A stretch of 64,000 bases of DNA from Capnocytophaga sp. ARDL2 (GCF_041530365.1 NZ_CP168034.1:744001-808000); one strand, 5' to 3'; counted from the first letter of the stretch, positions 18,083-28,151 are shown. Notes: a model not told the origin generated them from the letters alone. A program made the numbers and translations.

Positions 18083-19873
18083 TTAATTTCTACCTAATAT
18101 AATCCAATTTGTCCCATTTGATTTGATAATCCAACCTTGGTATGGTAGAGAACCGTAAGTCAATATTTCGTTGTTGTATTTGATGTTTACATATCCATCA
18201 ACTTCAACTGTATTAGTCAATTTGATATTGATTACTTGACCTTTTGCGGCTGTTGCAGGTGGTAAAACAATGTCGTAATCAGTATTAGTTGCCGTTGCCG
18301 AAATGTTTACTTCTTGTACATACGCAGAATAATCTGTGATAGAGACAACATTTAATGTGTTGCTTGTAGTAGCAGCTATAGATTGAGCTATAGTGCGAAC
18401 TTTGTTTTCACTATCAACTACCAAAATGCTATTTTCTGTATCAACTTTTTGTAATCCAGCTAAAGCCAATGTATTTGTTGCATCTGTAATAATTGTAGTA
18501 GCTTTGTTTAATGTTCCACCCAATTCGATTATTGTTCCATTTTTGTTTAGACCATTGCTGGCAGTAACAGTGTTATTCAAAGCTGTTTGGTCAATCCATC
18601 GAACTATTCCGTCAGCACCTGTAACCAATACTTTTGAATTTCCAACAGATTTGATGTCTTCTGCTTGGATGGAGCCGTTGGTTATTTCAGTAGAACCGAT
18701 CGATTTAGCTTTTATTTTGATGTGAGTGTCAATCAAAACAGCGTTTGCCAATGAAGAATCTTCATTGTTTCCAATAACGATTTTTCCGTCAGTTGTCAAT
18801 GTTTTTCCCAATGAAGTAGAAAGTGTTTGGTAGGTAACATTTCCATTTGCGTCAGAAATTGCCACACGACCAGCTTCTCCTGTACCACCATCCAATTTTG
18901 TAGCTGTTACCGCTTTGTTTTCAATTTTAGCAGTTTTTACAGCGTTATCAGCAATTTTTTCTGCAGTAATACCGCTATCGCTAACTTTGATAGAAGCGTC
19001 TTTTAACACAGAACCATCGCCACCAGTAACAGTGATAGAAGTGTCTCCATTTGAAAGGTTTTTACCTGTAATGGTTTGGTTTTCGATAGCGTTGCTAATA
19101 ATATCAGCTACATTTGCTTGTTTCAATGTTCCATCAGGATTCAAAACCATGATTTTGTCTGACCAAGTGTTAAAAGCACCAGTACCTGTCTTTGGCATAT
19201 CTGTCAAACCTGTGATTTTGATAGAGCCGGTGTTTTGAACATTCAATGCAACATCACCAGCGATGTTTCCTCCTAAAGAGATTTGGTTTTCATTTTTAGT
19301 CAATCCGTCACCAACAACGATACCTTCAGCAATTACTTCGTTTGGGTCTACCCAAGTGGTAGTCAAAGTTCCGTTTGAGGTTTGTTTTGTAACCAAAACT
19401 TGATTGTTGGTTCCTGATTTTATTTGACTTGGATTTAATGAACCACCGATGTTTTGCAAATGTAAAGCACTTTCTACCACTTCTACTTTATATTCTGTAT
19501 TGTTTGGGTTGTTTGTAGAAGTAGCAGATGTAACAGTGGTAGTTGTACTATTTACTACAGAGCTTGTTTTGTCAATGTTGCTCGACATGATGCGTACCCA
19601 TTTGTTTGTTTCCCAATAGTAGAAACCTGGTGTAACGTCATTTGCAGTATTGGTGTTGTAAACCAATAAAGATTGAGCGGGCTCGGTTACAGGAGCAGCA
19701 ACAGTTGTAGCTGTCAATTTCAATCGAGGGATGAGTAAACCTCTTTTTGTAGAAACGATATCTACAGCCGAAGATTTATCTGGGGTGTTTGTACCAAAAC
19801 CATGTTGAGCAAAAGTTTCAGTAGAATATATTGTGAAAAAAGCTACTGTCGCCGTAAGTATAATTTTTTTCAT
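18083..19873 (-). CDS. large secreted fibre-like protein with beta-repeat shaft
   Basis: This 596-residue protein has a signal peptide ending TFAQH, then the shared module GFGTNTPDKSSAVDI...RGLLIPRLKL and VTPGFYYWETNKWVRI. The long middle is built of degenerate repeats of the type ITAEKIADNAVKTAKI and DANGNVTYQTL, as seen in trimeric phage tail fibres and similar beta-structured shafts. A small beta domain with GYVNIKYNNEILTYG and GWIIKSNGTNWIILGRN closes the protein. A surface fibre or adhesin role is inferred from architecture only. It is the second gene of the cluster. Confidence 0.65.
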   Translation of the reverse strand: MKKIILTATVAFFTIYSTETFAQHGFGTNTPDKSSAVDIVSTKRGLLIPRLKLTATTVAAPVTEPAQSLLVYNTNTANDVTPGFYYWETNKWVRIMSSNIDKTSSVVNSTTTTVTSATSTNNPNNTEYKVEVVESALHLQNIGGSLNPSQIKSGTNNQVLVTKQTSNGTLTTTWVDPNEVIAEGIVVGDGLTKNENQISLGGNIAGDVALNVQNTGSIKITGLTDMPKTGTGAFNTWSDKIMVLNPDGTLKQANVADIISNAIENQTITGKNLSNGDTSITVTGGDGSVLKDASIKVSDSGITAEKIADNAVKTAKIENKAVTATKLDGGTGEAGRVAISDANGNVTYQTLSTSLGKTLTTDGKIVIGNNEDSSLANAVLIDTHIKIKAKSIGSTEITNGSIQAEDIKSVGNSKVLVTGADGIVRWIDQTALNNTVTASNGLNKNGTIIELGGTLNKATTIITDATNTLALAGLQKVDTENSILVVDSENKVRTIAQSIAATTSNTLNVVSITDYSAYVQEVNISATATNTDYDIVLPPATAAKGQVINIKLTNTVEVDGYVNIKYNNEILTYGSLPYQGWIIKSNGTNWIILGRN

Positions 19874-19908
19874 AAAGTAAAATATGTGATATAAGAATTA
19901 TTATTTGA

Positions 19909-20754
19909 TTAAAATTTATTTACTATTCGCCATTGAGTACCATCGGAAACAAATTCCCATCCTGAAAAAGGAAGAGCCGTATATAATCCCTGAGGAACTC
20001 CAAATATATTACCTGTTACGGTAATGTAATAGTCTTCGTTTGTGTCTTCTTTTTTGATGATTAGTCTTTTGCCTTTATTGTTGATTGCACTTGGTAAAGT
20101 AAGGTTGACATTAGAAGTACTTGCGTTACCCAATAAAATACTATCTTCGAAAGACACAGTATAGTTGTTGTTGATGATTTTTATATTATTGATGTTTTCA
20201 ATGTTCAAATCCAATTCTCCTGATTGACTAACTGAAATAGTAGGTGCGATTTCTTTTTCTTTTACTACACCATATTTTGCCGATTCGTTGTTGAGAGCAC
20301 CTTTTGCAATGTCAACATTAGTTTTCCAGGTAGTGTGATTTAAATTGTTTGAATCTATGGCAGCAACAACTTGAGTGAAATTTCCATTTTCAAGAGCAAT
20401 TGTTTTTTGATTTTCCAAAATCAATTGTTCAATAACTTCTGTAGAAACCTCGGTTTGAGTTATGATTTTATGCCATTTGTCCTCATACCAATAGTAGTAT
20501 CCTGGAGAAATGTTTTCATTGTTGGTTGTATTGAAAACTAAAAGGCTATTTGCATAAGTACCATTGCTTGCAGTTTGTACAGTAGTAATATCTGTTGTGT
20601 CTTGAAGCGTTACTCTTGGTATTAAAATACCTTTATTGTATGCAACCACATCAAGTATGGCAGATTGATTTGGATTGAGTGTGCCAATACCCACTTGGGC
20701 ATAAGTCCCCAAAGTCGTCATAATAAATACGATAACAAGTAAAGATTTTTTCAT
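19909..20754 (-). CDS. secreted fibre-like protein, first gene of the cluster
   Basis: A 281-residue protein. I place the start at the ATG at 20754 because a clear signal peptide (MKKSLLVIVFIMTTLGTYA) begins there; the frame is open 31 codons further. Next comes the shared module QVGIGTLNPNQSAILDV...KGILIPRVTL and ISPGYYYWYEDKW. The C-terminal domain ends GWEFVSDGTQWRIVNKF and parallels the end of the 596-residue neighbour. Likely the most upstream gene of a four-gene transcription unit read leftwards from a 190-bp gap divergent to thrS. Confidence 0.65.
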   Translation of the reverse strand: MKKSLLVIVFIMTTLGTYAQVGIGTLNPNQSAILDVVAYNKGILIPRVTLQDTTDITTVQTASNGTYANSLLVFNTTNNENISPGYYYWYEDKWHKIITQTEVSTEVIEQLILENQKTIALENGNFTQVVAAIDSNNLNHTTWKTNVDIAKGALNNESAKYGVVKEKEIAPTISVSQSGELDLNIENINNIKIINNNYTVSFEDSILLGNASTSNVNLTLPSAINNKGKRLIIKKEDTNEDYYITVTGNIFGVPQGLYTALPFSGWEFVSDGTQWRIVNKF

Positions 20755-20882
20755 ACGACTATTTAAAATGTTTACAATTAGTAAATTTCTGAGTGCAAAA
20801 TTACTGATAAATAATTTAATTGAGGTGAAATGTTTAAAAAAAGTCAAAAAATATTTTTTAGCAATGACTTTTTTACTTTATT

Positions 20883-20913
20883 TTGAAAATTTATTGATAA
20901 AATCCTATATTTG
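20883..20913 (+). promoter_or_regulatory. thrS promoter
   Basis: TTG at 20883-20885 and TATATTTG at 20906-20913, separated by 20 bp, fit the phylum consensus and lie 33 bp before the thrS start codon. Confidence 0.8.
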
Positions 20914-20946
20914 CACACTAATTTAATTTCTCATTACAAAAGAAGT

Positions 20947-22885
20947 ATGATAAAAGTTACACTACCTGACGGTTCTATAAAAGAAGTTGCCTTTGGAACT
21001 ACTCCGCATGAGGTGGCTCTAAGCATTAGTGAAGGGTTGGCTCGAAATGTGATTTCGGCAAAATACAATGATATCATTGTAGAAACCAGCACTCCTTTGG
21101 TGACCGACGGAAGTTTGGTGTTGTTTACATGGAACGATAAAGAAGGAAAACAAGCTTTTTGGCATTCGACTTCGCATGTAATGGCACAGGCAATTCAAGA
21201 ACTATTTCCTAATAGTCAATTGACTATCGGACCAGCGATTGAAACAGGTTTTTATTATGATGTGGACTTTGGTGATGACAAAATCACTGAGGCTGACTTC
21301 AAAAAAATCGAAGATCGCGTGTTGGAAATTGCAAAAGAAAAACACGATTTCAAAATGCGTTCGGCTACCAAAGCAGAAGCCTTGGAATTGTACAAAAACA
21401 ATCCCTACAAAACCGAATTGATTCAAAATTTGGAAGACGGAACGATTACATTTTGTGATCACTCTACATTTACAGATTTGTGTCGTGGAGGGCATATTCC
21501 AAATACAGGAATCATCAAAGCATTCAAAATCATGAATGTGGCAGGTGCGTATTGGAGAGGAGACGAGAAAAACAAACAATTAACTCGCGTATATGGTGTT
21601 TCATTCCCTAAGCAAAAAGATTTGACAGAATATTTGCAATTGTTGGAAGAAGCTAAAAAACGCGACCATAGAAAATTAGGAAAAGAATTGGAATTCTTCC
21701 ATTTCTCACAGAGAGTAGGGCAAGGGTTGCCATTGTGGTTGCCAAAAGGTGCCGCTTTGCGTGATAGATTGGAGCAGTTCTTGAGAAAAGCAGAAAAAAG
21801 CGGGTTACGAACAAGTAGTTACACCACATATCGGACAAAAAGAATTGTATGTAACTTCTGGACACTATGCAAAATATGGAGCCGATTCTTTCCAACCGAT
21901 TCACACGCCAGCAGAAGGTGAAGAATTTTTGTTGAAACCGATGAACTGTCCTCACCACTGTGAAATTTTTAACGCAAAACCTTGGTCATACAAAGATTTG
22001 CCAAAGAGATACGCAGAATTTGGTACAGTATATAGATACGAGCAATCGGGAGAATTGCACGGATTGACGCGTGTAAGAGGATTTACTCAAGACGATGCAC
22101 ACATTTTCTGTACGCCAGACCAATTGGACGAAGAATTCAAGAAGGTAATTGACTTGGTGTTGTATGTGTTTGGTTCTCTTGGGTTTCAAAACTTTACAGC
22201 ACAGGTTTCTGTAAGAGATTTAGACAATCCAGACAAATACATTGGTTCGGTAGAAAACTGGGAAAAGGCAGAAAATGCAATCATCAATGCGGCGAAGGAC
22301 AAAGGATTGAACTATGTAATCGAATCGGGAGAGGCAGCGTTTTACGGTCCAAAATTGGATTTCATGGTAAAAGATGCATTGGGTCGTAGTTGGCAGTTGG
22401 GAACAATCCAAGTGGACTACAATTTGCCAGAGCGATTTGATTTGACATACAAAGGTTCAGACGACAAGTTGCACCGTCCAGTGATGATTCACAGAGCACC
22501 ATTTGGATCAATGGAACGATTCATTGCCATTTTGTTGGAGCATACAGGCGGACATTTCCCATTGTGGTTGATGCCAGAACAAGTAATCATCTTGTCTTTG
22601 AGTGAAAAATATGAAAAATATGCTCAAAAAGTATTACATTTGTTGGAAAATAACGATATTCGTGCCGTAGTTGACGATAGAAACGAAACTATCGGTAAGA
22701 AAATCCGTGAAGCCGAGCTAAACAAATTCCCATATATGTTGATTATCGGAGAAGAGGAGGAAAACTCTCAAACAGTTTCGGTAAGAACACAAGGAAATGC
22801 AGGAAAGGCAAATACAACTATCAGTACAGTAGATTTCATCGATTTGATTCAAGAAGAAATCAATAAATCCTTGAAATCGTTTTAA
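20947..22885 (+). CDS. thrS: threonine-tRNA ligase, interrupted by an apparent one-base frameshift
   Basis: The first frame (20947 to about 21797) holds the TGS domain [17 protein letters not shown], the editing domain with [16 protein letters not shown] and DLCRGGHIP, and the start of the catalytic core. The second frame holds [36 protein letters not shown] and the anticodon-binding domain, 645 residues together. The join falls in a run of six A at 21793-21799: the ThrRS pattern ...AEK(K)[12 protein letters not shown] needs either one A fewer or two A more. As the gene is essential and both halves are perfectly conserved, a sequencing error or slippage at the A tract is more likely than loss. 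It heads the thrS-infC-rpmI-rplT group. Confidence 0.9.
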
Positions 22886-22929
22886 TAAGAAATAAATGTT
22901 TAACCGCTTGGAAACAAGCATAATACTTT

Positions 22930-23493
22930 ATCACCATAGCTTTAAATAGTAGAAGAGGTAATAATCCTCGCGAAGAAAAGAAAGATTTGCATAGAATAAA
23001 CAATGCAATCAGAGTTCCGGAAGTACGTCTTGTAGGCGACAATGTAGAACCAGGAGTTTACAAATTGGCTCAAGCCATGCAACTGGCAGATGAGCAGGAG
23101 TTGGATTTGGTAGAAATTTCTCCAAATGCAGAACCACCTGTTTGTAAAATTATCGATTACAAAAAATATTTGTACGAGCAGAAAAAACGCGAAAAAGTAC
23201 TAAAAGCTAAATCAGCACAAATCACTGTGAAAGAAATTCGTTTTGGACCTCAAACGGATCAACACGATTATGATTTTAAAAAGAAAAATGCTGAAAAATT
23301 TCTGAAAGAAGGTTCGAAAGTAAAAGCCTATGTATTCTTTAAAGGGCGTTCGATTATCTATAAGGAACAAGGGCAAATTTTATTGTTGAAATTGGCTCAA
23401 GACCTTGAAGAATTTGGAAAAGTAGAGGCAATGCCTGTATTGGAAGGTAAAAAAATGACTATGTTCATTGCACCTAAAAAGAAAAAACAATAA
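22930..23493 (+). CDS. infC: translation initiation factor IF-3, probably started at a rare ATC codon
   Basis: The protein contains [43 protein letters not shown] and the C-terminal [17 protein letters not shown]...[14 protein letters not shown], so IF-3 is certain. No ATG exists in frame upstream of the conserved N-terminus. The frame continues to a TAA at 22921-22923, leaving ATC at 22930 (giving [18 protein letters not shown]) or ATA at 22936 as start; a TTG at 22987 would cut off conserved residues. Rare AUU/AUC starts are a known feature of infC and allow IF-3 to limit its own synthesis. It lies 44 bp behind thrS. Confidence 0.9.
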   Translation: MTIALNSRRGNNPREEKKDLHRINNAIRVPEVRLVGDNVEPGVYKLAQAMQLADEQELDLVEISPNAEPPVCKIIDYKKYLYEQKKREKVLKAKSAQITVKEIRFGPQTDQHDYDFKKKNAEKFLKEGSKVKAYVFFKGRSIIYKEQGQILLLKLAQDLEEFGKVEAMPVLEGKKMTMFIAPKKKKQ

Positions 23494-23541
23494 ATTTGCA
23501 AAATATTTTAGTAAGTAGAACATTAATAAAAGTAGGAAAAG

Positions 23542-23739
23542 ATGCCTAAAATGAAAACTAAATCTAGTGCTAAGAAGCGTTTTACCGTTACTGGCTCTGG
23601 AAAAATCAAAAGAAAACACGCTTTCAAAAGTCACATCTTGACTAAAAAATCTAAAAAGCGTAAATTAGCTTTAACTCACTCTGGTTTGGTACACAAAGCA
23701 GATGAAAGAAGTGTAAAAGAACAATTGAGAATCGTTTAA
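23542..23739 (+). CDS. rpmI: 50S ribosomal protein L35
   Basis: A 65-residue basic protein, [20 protein letters not shown]...[15 protein letters not shown]..., with the standard L35 pattern and length. It lies between infC and rplT in the conserved order. Confidence 0.97.
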   Translation: MPKMKTKSSAKKRFTVTGSGKIKRKHAFKSHILTKKSKKRKLALTHSGLVHKADERSVKEQLRIV

Positions 23740-23848
23740 TCTTCAATTATTCTTTGGTTAACAAATTTTAATTAATAACCCTGGAGTGGGCGTGTAAAAA
23801 CAAAAGTAGAGTCTTACTCTCGCCTTACTACAAAAAAAACAGAAAAAT
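23740..23848 (+). promoter_or_regulatory. 109-nt leader between rpmI and rplT, possible L20 autoregulatory RNA or processing site
   Basis: The gap contains a small hairpin (AGAGT-CTT-ACTCT) flanked by GGGCG and CGCC segments that could pair at longer range. L20 represses its own operon by binding leader RNA in other bacteria. The pairing here is read by eye only, so the function is a guess. Confidence 0.35.
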
Positions 23849-24193
23849 ATGCCAAAAGCAAATAATGCAGTTGCCTCAAGAGCAAGAAGAAAAAGAATTC
23901 TGAAACAAGCTAAAGGTTTCTTCGGAAGACGCAAAAACGTTTGGACAGTAGCTAAAAACGCGGTAGAAAAAGCAATGCAATACGCTTACCGCGATAGAAA
24001 ACAAAAGAAAAGAAATTTCCGTTCATTGTGGATCATGCGTATCAACGCAGGTGCTCGTTTACACGGATTGTCTTATTCTCAATTTATGGGTAAAGTAAAA
24101 GCTAATGGAATCGAGCTAAACCGTAAAGTTTTGGCTGACTTAGCAATGAACCACCCTGAAGCTTTCGCAGCTATCGTAAACAAAGTAAAATAA
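23849..24193 (+). CDS. rplT: 50S ribosomal protein L20
   Basis: A 114-residue protein, [20 protein letters not shown]...[22 protein letters not shown]...[13 protein letters not shown] pattern with [17 protein letters not shown]. Length and motifs are typical of L20, an early large-subunit assembly protein. A strong terminator follows. Confidence 0.97.
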   Translation: MPKANNAVASRARRKRILKQAKGFFGRRKNVWTVAKNAVEKAMQYAYRDRKQKKRNFRSLWIMRINAGARLHGLSYSQFMGKVKANGIELNRKVLADLAMNHPEAFAAIVNKVK

Positions 24194-24231
24194 ACCATTC
24201 GTTAAACCTGTTTCTGACTTACTAAATATAC

Positions 24232-24258
24232 AAAACCACCTCGAAAGGTGGTTTTTTT
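24232..24258. terminator. terminator after rplT
   Basis: AAAACCACCT-CGAA-AGGTGGTTTTTTT is a perfect stem with a T tract, in the convergent gap to the ComF-like gene. Confidence 0.9.
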
Positions 24259-24271
24259 GTCTCTAAGAATA

Positions 24272-24961
24272 TTACTTTGCTACCGCCATACACAAGATGC
24301 TGACTTTGCAGTCGTTTTCACTTTGTAAAACATTTACAAAATGGGTCAATGTAGTACCCGTAGTCACTACATCGTCAATCACAATTACGTGTTTGCCATT
24401 CAAATCTATTTTGTTTTTTATTTCGAATAAATCTTTGTTTTTTAATCGCTCTTTTTTATTTCTCAACGCCTGAGCCATAGTGTTTTTTGTACGGATGATA
24501 TGATTTTCTAAAATAGGAATATCAAAGTGTTGACTGATTTTTTTGGTAAAACCATCCAATTGATTATAACCTCTTTTTTTTAATTTATCAGGATGAAGTG
24601 GTATTTTGATTAGATAATCCGCTTGTTGAAAAATGGGGTGATTATCATACAGCTCAATCGTTTTGTCTGAAAACAGTTCTCCAATTTTTGGCAGATTTTT
24701 ATACTTTAAATGATGAATAAGTATTTTAGAATTTTCATCATGATCATAAGTCATCAACCCTATCAAATATTCAAATGAAAATTTACCAAAAAAACGTTCT
24801 TTTAGATAGACGAGATTGTCGTTTGAAGACGGAATCCAATTAGATTCAGAATCACATTTAGGGCAAATAAACTTTTCATTAGCAAACAAATGATTGTCAC
24901 AAATTATACAAGTATTTGGGAAAAATAAATCATGTATTATATGTAAAAAGCGGGCAATCAT
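24272..24961 (-). CDS. ComF-family phosphoribosyltransferase-like protein
   Basis: A protein of 229 residues from the ATG at 24961, or 245 from an ATG at 25009. The zinc-type pair CIICDN...CPKCDSE sits near the N-terminus, KIPLHPDKLKKRGYNQLDGF in the middle and the PRPP-binding loop HVIVIDDVVTTGTTLTHF at the end. ComF proteins act in DNA uptake during natural transformation in competent bacteria and are near-universal in this phylum. I prefer the downstream start because family members begin just before the LFFPNTCIIC segment. It is divergent from dnaN. Confidence 0.85.
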   Translation of the reverse strand: MIARFLHIIHDLFFPNTCIICDNHLFANEKFICPKCDSESNWIPSSNDNLVYLKERFFGKFSFEYLIGLMTYDHDENSKILIHHLKYKNLPKIGELFSDKTIELYDNHPIFQQADYLIKIPLHPDKLKKRGYNQLDGFTKKISQHFDIPILENHIIRTKNTMAQALRNKKERLKNKDLFEIKNKIDLNGKHVIVIDDVVTTGTTLTHFVNVLQSENDCKVSILCMAVAK

Positions 24962-25055
24962 TGAACAATCATTTTTATATTGAAAAAAGAGATTTATAAA
25001 ATTACTCAAAAAACGATTAATATTGTTGAAAATCCAAAGAAAAAAGACAGATACA

Positions 25056-25086
25056 TTGCTTGTTGTAAAAAAAATAAATATATTTG
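25056..25086 (+). promoter_or_regulatory. dnaN promoter
   Basis: TTG at 25056-25058 and TATATTTG at 25079-25086, spacing 20 bp. The predicted transcript begins about 30 nt before the dnaN ATG. Confidence 0.8.
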
Positions 25087-25122
25087 TTCATTAAATATTT
25101 TGCAATAGAAAACGTTTATCTA

Positions 25123-26241
25123 ATGAAATTTATAGTATCAAGTACATATTTGCTAAAACAATTGTCGGTTTTAGGAAGTGTAATCGCAAGTAATAATACA
25201 TTACACATTTTAGATAATTTTTTATTTGAATTGAATGAAAATCAGTTGCATGTGTCTGCTTCAGATTTGGAAACAACGATGACAGCAACTTTAGAAATAG
25301 AATCTACAAGTGTCGGAAGTATCGCAGTTCCAGCAAAATTATTGTTGGAGACTTTGAAATCTTTCCCAGAGCAACCGTTGACATTTGTAGTAAACGAAGA
25401 GACAAATGATATCGAAATTAGTTCGTCTTTTGGTAAATATTCATTGAAATATTTGCCTGGAGATGAGTTTCCTAAAGCAGAAATTATCGAAGAGCCATTG
25501 AGAGCTACTATTTCTTCTGAGATTTTGGCTACAGCTATCAGCAAAACGATTTTTGCAACAGGAAATGACGATTTGCGTCCAGTGATGTCAGGGGTGTTTT
25601 TCCAGTTTTCACCAGCAGGAATGGTCTTTGTGGCTACTGATGCTCATAAATTGGTAAAATATTCAAGAAAAGATGTGGTTTCAGAGCATGAAACAAGTTT
25701 TATTATGCCAAAAAAACCATTGAATATTTTGAAAAATAATTTGGTTACTGAAGATGAAGTGGTGATAGAATACAACGAATCAAATGCGAGATTTTCATTT
25801 GACAATTACACATTGATTTGTAGGTTGATTGATGGGAAATATCCAAATTATGAAACAGTAATTCCAAAAGAAAATCCAAACAAAATGGTTATTACTCGTT
25901 CGCAATTTTTAGGATCAGTACGTCGTGTAGCAATTTATTCAAATAAAACAACTCATCAAATTCGTTTGAAAGTAGCAGGTAGCGAATTAAATATTTCGGC
26001 AGAGGATTTGGATTATTCAAACAAGGCAGACGAACGTCTCACTTGTAGCTACAATGGAGATGATATGCAGATTGGATTCAATTCAAAGTTTCTAATTGAA
26101 ATGTTAAACAACCTACAATCAGACGATATCCAATTGGAAATGTCGTTGCCAAACAGAGCTGGAATTCTTACACCTGTTGACGGTTTGGACGAAGGCGAAG
26201 AGGTGTTGATGTTGGTAATGCCAGTGATGCTTAATAATTAA
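25123..26241 (+). CDS. dnaN: DNA polymerase III beta subunit (sliding clamp)
   Basis: A 372-residue protein starting MKFIVSSTYLLKQLSVLGSV, with the three clamp repeats (VPAKLLLETLKSFPE, RPVMSGVFFQFS..FVATDAHKLV, and QIGFNSKFLIEMLNNL..) and the C-terminal hydrophobic LMLVMPVML that forms the client-binding edge. I start at 25123 because the clamp fold begins there; the frame is open 13 codons upstream but that part overlaps the promoter. dnaN is here unlinked to dnaA. Confidence 0.96.
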   Translation: MKFIVSSTYLLKQLSVLGSVIASNNTLHILDNFLFELNENQLHVSASDLETTMTATLEIESTSVGSIAVPAKLLLETLKSFPEQPLTFVVNEETNDIEISSSFGKYSLKYLPGDEFPKAEIIEEPLRATISSEILATAISKTIFATGNDDLRPVMSGVFFQFSPAGMVFVATDAHKLVKYSRKDVVSEHETSFIMPKKPLNILKNNLVTEDEVVIEYNESNARFSFDNYTLICRLIDGKYPNYETVIPKENPNKMVITRSQFLGSVRRVAIYSNKTTHQIRLKVAGSELNISAEDLDYSNKADERLTCSYNGDDMQIGFNSKFLIEMLNNLQSDDIQLEMSLPNRAGILTPVDGLDEGEEVLMLVMPVMLNN

Positions 26242-26245
26242 CAAT

Positions 26246-26280
26246 AAAAAAGCCTTGTGAAAAACTCACAAGGCTTCTTG
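26246..26280 (+). terminator. terminator after dnaN
   Basis: AAGCCTTGTGA pairs with TCACAAGGCTT over a 5-nt loop, followed by a T-rich tail. Confidence 0.85.
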
Positions 26281-26299
26281 TTTATATCCATTTTTTTAT

Positions 26300-26998
26300 A
26301 TGAAAAATATTATTGCAGCCAGTACCTCTACTGTATATGGGTCGGGTTATTTGGAATATTTGTTGCCAGAAATAGAGTGTCATTTTTCTGGAATAGATGA
26401 AGTGCTTTTTATTGCATACGCTCGTGCGGGTGGAGCTACTCATGATGAATATACTCAAAGGGTGCAAAATGCTTTGAATGTTATTGGAAAAAAAGTTGTT
26501 GGATTACATGAATTTCATCAACCAATAAAAGCAATTCAAAACGCACAAGCTATTTTTGTTGGAGGAGGAAATACATTTTTATTGGTTCAGCAATTGTATA
26601 AAAATGATTTGATTGCACCATTGAAAGAAAAATTAACATTAGGTACGCCCTATGTAGGATGCTCAGCGGGAAGTAACATTGTTGGTTTGACAATGGGCAC
26701 CACCAATGACATGCCGATTGTTCAAGTGCCAAGTTATCAAACCTTAGGAATGTTGCCCTTTAATATCAATCCTCATTTTTTAGACAAACCGATTGATAGT
26801 AAGCATAAAGGAGAAACAAGAGAAGAAAGAATATTTGAATTTCACAAACATAATATTCAACCTGTAATTGGTTTGAGAGAAGGGAGTTGGATTGAAATAA
26901 AAGGAGATGAAATACAGTTGAAAGGCGAATTGACTGCCAAATGGTTTGAACAAGGAAAAGAACCTATTGAAATATCTCCTGGAAAAATCACTTTATAA
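26300..26998 (+). CDS. pepE: dipeptidase E (alpha-aspartyl dipeptidase), S51 family
   Basis: A 232-residue protein with the nucleophile elbow [10 protein letters not shown], the preceding [15 protein letters not shown], and NINPHFLD with the catalytic His. These are the hallmarks of the S51 Ser peptidase PepE, which cleaves Asp-X dipeptides in the cytosol. It starts 20 bp behind the dnaN terminator and is followed 11 bp later by lolD, so the two may be co-transcribed. Confidence 0.92.
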   Translation: MKNIIAASTSTVYGSGYLEYLLPEIECHFSGIDEVLFIAYARAGGATHDEYTQRVQNALNVIGKKVVGLHEFHQPIKAIQNAQAIFVGGGNTFLLVQQLYKNDLIAPLKEKLTLGTPYVGCSAGSNIVGLTMGTTNDMPIVQVPSYQTLGMLPFNINPHFLDKPIDSKHKGETREERIFEFHKHNIQPVIGLREGSWIEIKGDEIQLKGELTAKWFEQGKEPIEISPGKITL

Positions 26999-27009
26999 GA
27001 ATTAGAGAT

Positions 27010-27684
27010 ATGATCAAAGCAAAAAACATAAACAAGCACTTTGGAGACAATCAAATTTTAAAAAACATAGATTTGACGGTTGCAAAAGGAGAAATTGTCA
27101 GTATAGTAGGAGCGTCAGGGGCAGGAAAAACGACTTTGTTGCATATATTAGGAACATTGACCGAAGCAGACAAAGATACTCAGACAGCGTTGGAAATCAA
27201 CAATCAATCAATAGTAGGATTATCAACAAAAGATTTGTCTGATTTTCGCAATAAACATTTGGGTTTTGTCTTTCAATTTCATCAGTTGTTGCCAGAGTTT
27301 ACAGCATTAGAAAATGTACTTTTGCCAACGATGATAGCTGGAAGAGAACAAAAAGAGAGTAAAGAAGAGGCAATGAAATTGCTTGCTCATCTGGGATTGG
27401 AGCATAGAGCAAACCATTTTCCGGAGCAATTGTCGGGTGGTGAACAACAAAGAGTTTCAGTAGCAAGAGCGTTGATCAACAAACCAGCGGTGGTGTTTGC
27501 AGACGAACCATCAGGAAATTTAGATACACAATCGGCTGAAAAATTACATCAATTGTTTTTTGACCTACGCAATCAATTGGGTCAAACCTTTGTGATAGTA
27601 ACACACAATGAAATTTTGGCTAATATGGCAGACCGAAAACTCGTAATGAAAGACGGTAGAATTATAGAAGAAGTAAGAAAATAA
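27010..27684 (+). CDS. lolD: ABC transporter ATP-binding protein, LolD-like
   Basis: A 224-residue ATPase with Walker [13 protein letters not shown]-loop [18 protein letters not shown], signature [15 protein letters not shown], Walker [13 protein letters not shown] and switch VTHNE. The [11 protein letters not shown] segment and size are typical of LolD/MacB-type exporters, which extract lipoproteins from the inner membrane. The membrane partner (LolC/E) is not adjacent, as is common in this phylum. MacB-like export is the alternative role. Confidence 0.85.
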   Translation: MIKAKNINKHFGDNQILKNIDLTVAKGEIVSIVGASGAGKTTLLHILGTLTEADKDTQTALEINNQSIVGLSTKDLSDFRNKHLGFVFQFHQLLPEFTALENVLLPTMIAGREQKESKEEAMKLLAHLGLEHRANHFPEQLSGGEQQRVSVARALINKPAVVFADEPSGNLDTQSAEKLHQLFFDLRNQLGQTFVIVTHNEILANMADRKLVMKDGRIIEEVRK

Positions 27685-27711
27685 AAAACCTCCTAAAATA
27701 GGAGGTTTTTT
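27684..27711. terminator. terminator between lolD and the DUF4293 gene
   Basis: AAAAAACCTCCTAAAATAGGAGGTTTTTT is a perfect palindrome with A and T flanks, usable from both converging genes. Confidence 0.9.
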
Positions 27712-27740
27712 AACGCACTAATAAACTAAGATAATAGGTT

Positions 27741-28151
27741 TTATCGTATTCTATCGGCAGATTTTACAAGATCTTCGTCCTTCTTTATGGCTCTGTTTGC
27801 AAAGGCTAACAGAAAGATAGAAACAAGAGGAAGAAGCATCCCAATACCCTTCTCAGAAACTTGTGTTTCTCCGGATAAATTTAGCGATCGAAATACAAAC
27901 AATCCTAGTAAAATAAAGTTCAATATCATGTTCAATCTGTTTACCACAAATTGAGTCTGTCTCTTTTTATATTGTAAAATGGCATACATTGACAAAGCAG
28001 CCGAACTCGCAAATAGCAAAGTGTACCACGTATTCATTCCAGCTATATAACTAGTGCCATCTGCCAAAGTCCATAAAGGAATAACCAATGAAAGGCCTCC
28101 AGCAACAGCAAATGCCAAAAACATATAAACAGTTTGTATCCTTTGTATCAT
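27741..28151 (-). CDS. DUF4293-family four-helix membrane protein
   Basis: A 136-residue protein from the ATG at 28151 (MIQRIQTVYMFLAFAVAGGL). Four hydrophobic segments are at about residues 6-26, 41-60, 72-90 and 104-122. MIQRIQT(V/L)YLxL is the characteristic opening of the DUF4293 family, confined to Bacteroidota and usually next to rho, as here. No function is known. It is divergent from rho across a 345-bp gap. Confidence 0.88.
   Translation of the reverse strand: MIQRIQTVYMFLAFAVAGGLSLVIPLWTLADGTSYIAGMNTWYTLLFASSAALSMYAILQYKKRQTQFVVNRLNMILNFILLGLFVFRSLNLSGETQVSEKGIGMLLPLVSIFLLAFANRAIKKDEDLVKSADRIR

Noticed and set aside
21785..21805. Programmed ribosomal frameshift in thrS
   Set aside because: The A6 run is not in the codon phase of a -1 slippery heptamer, and no family member is known to use frameshifting. 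An error or slippage is more likely.
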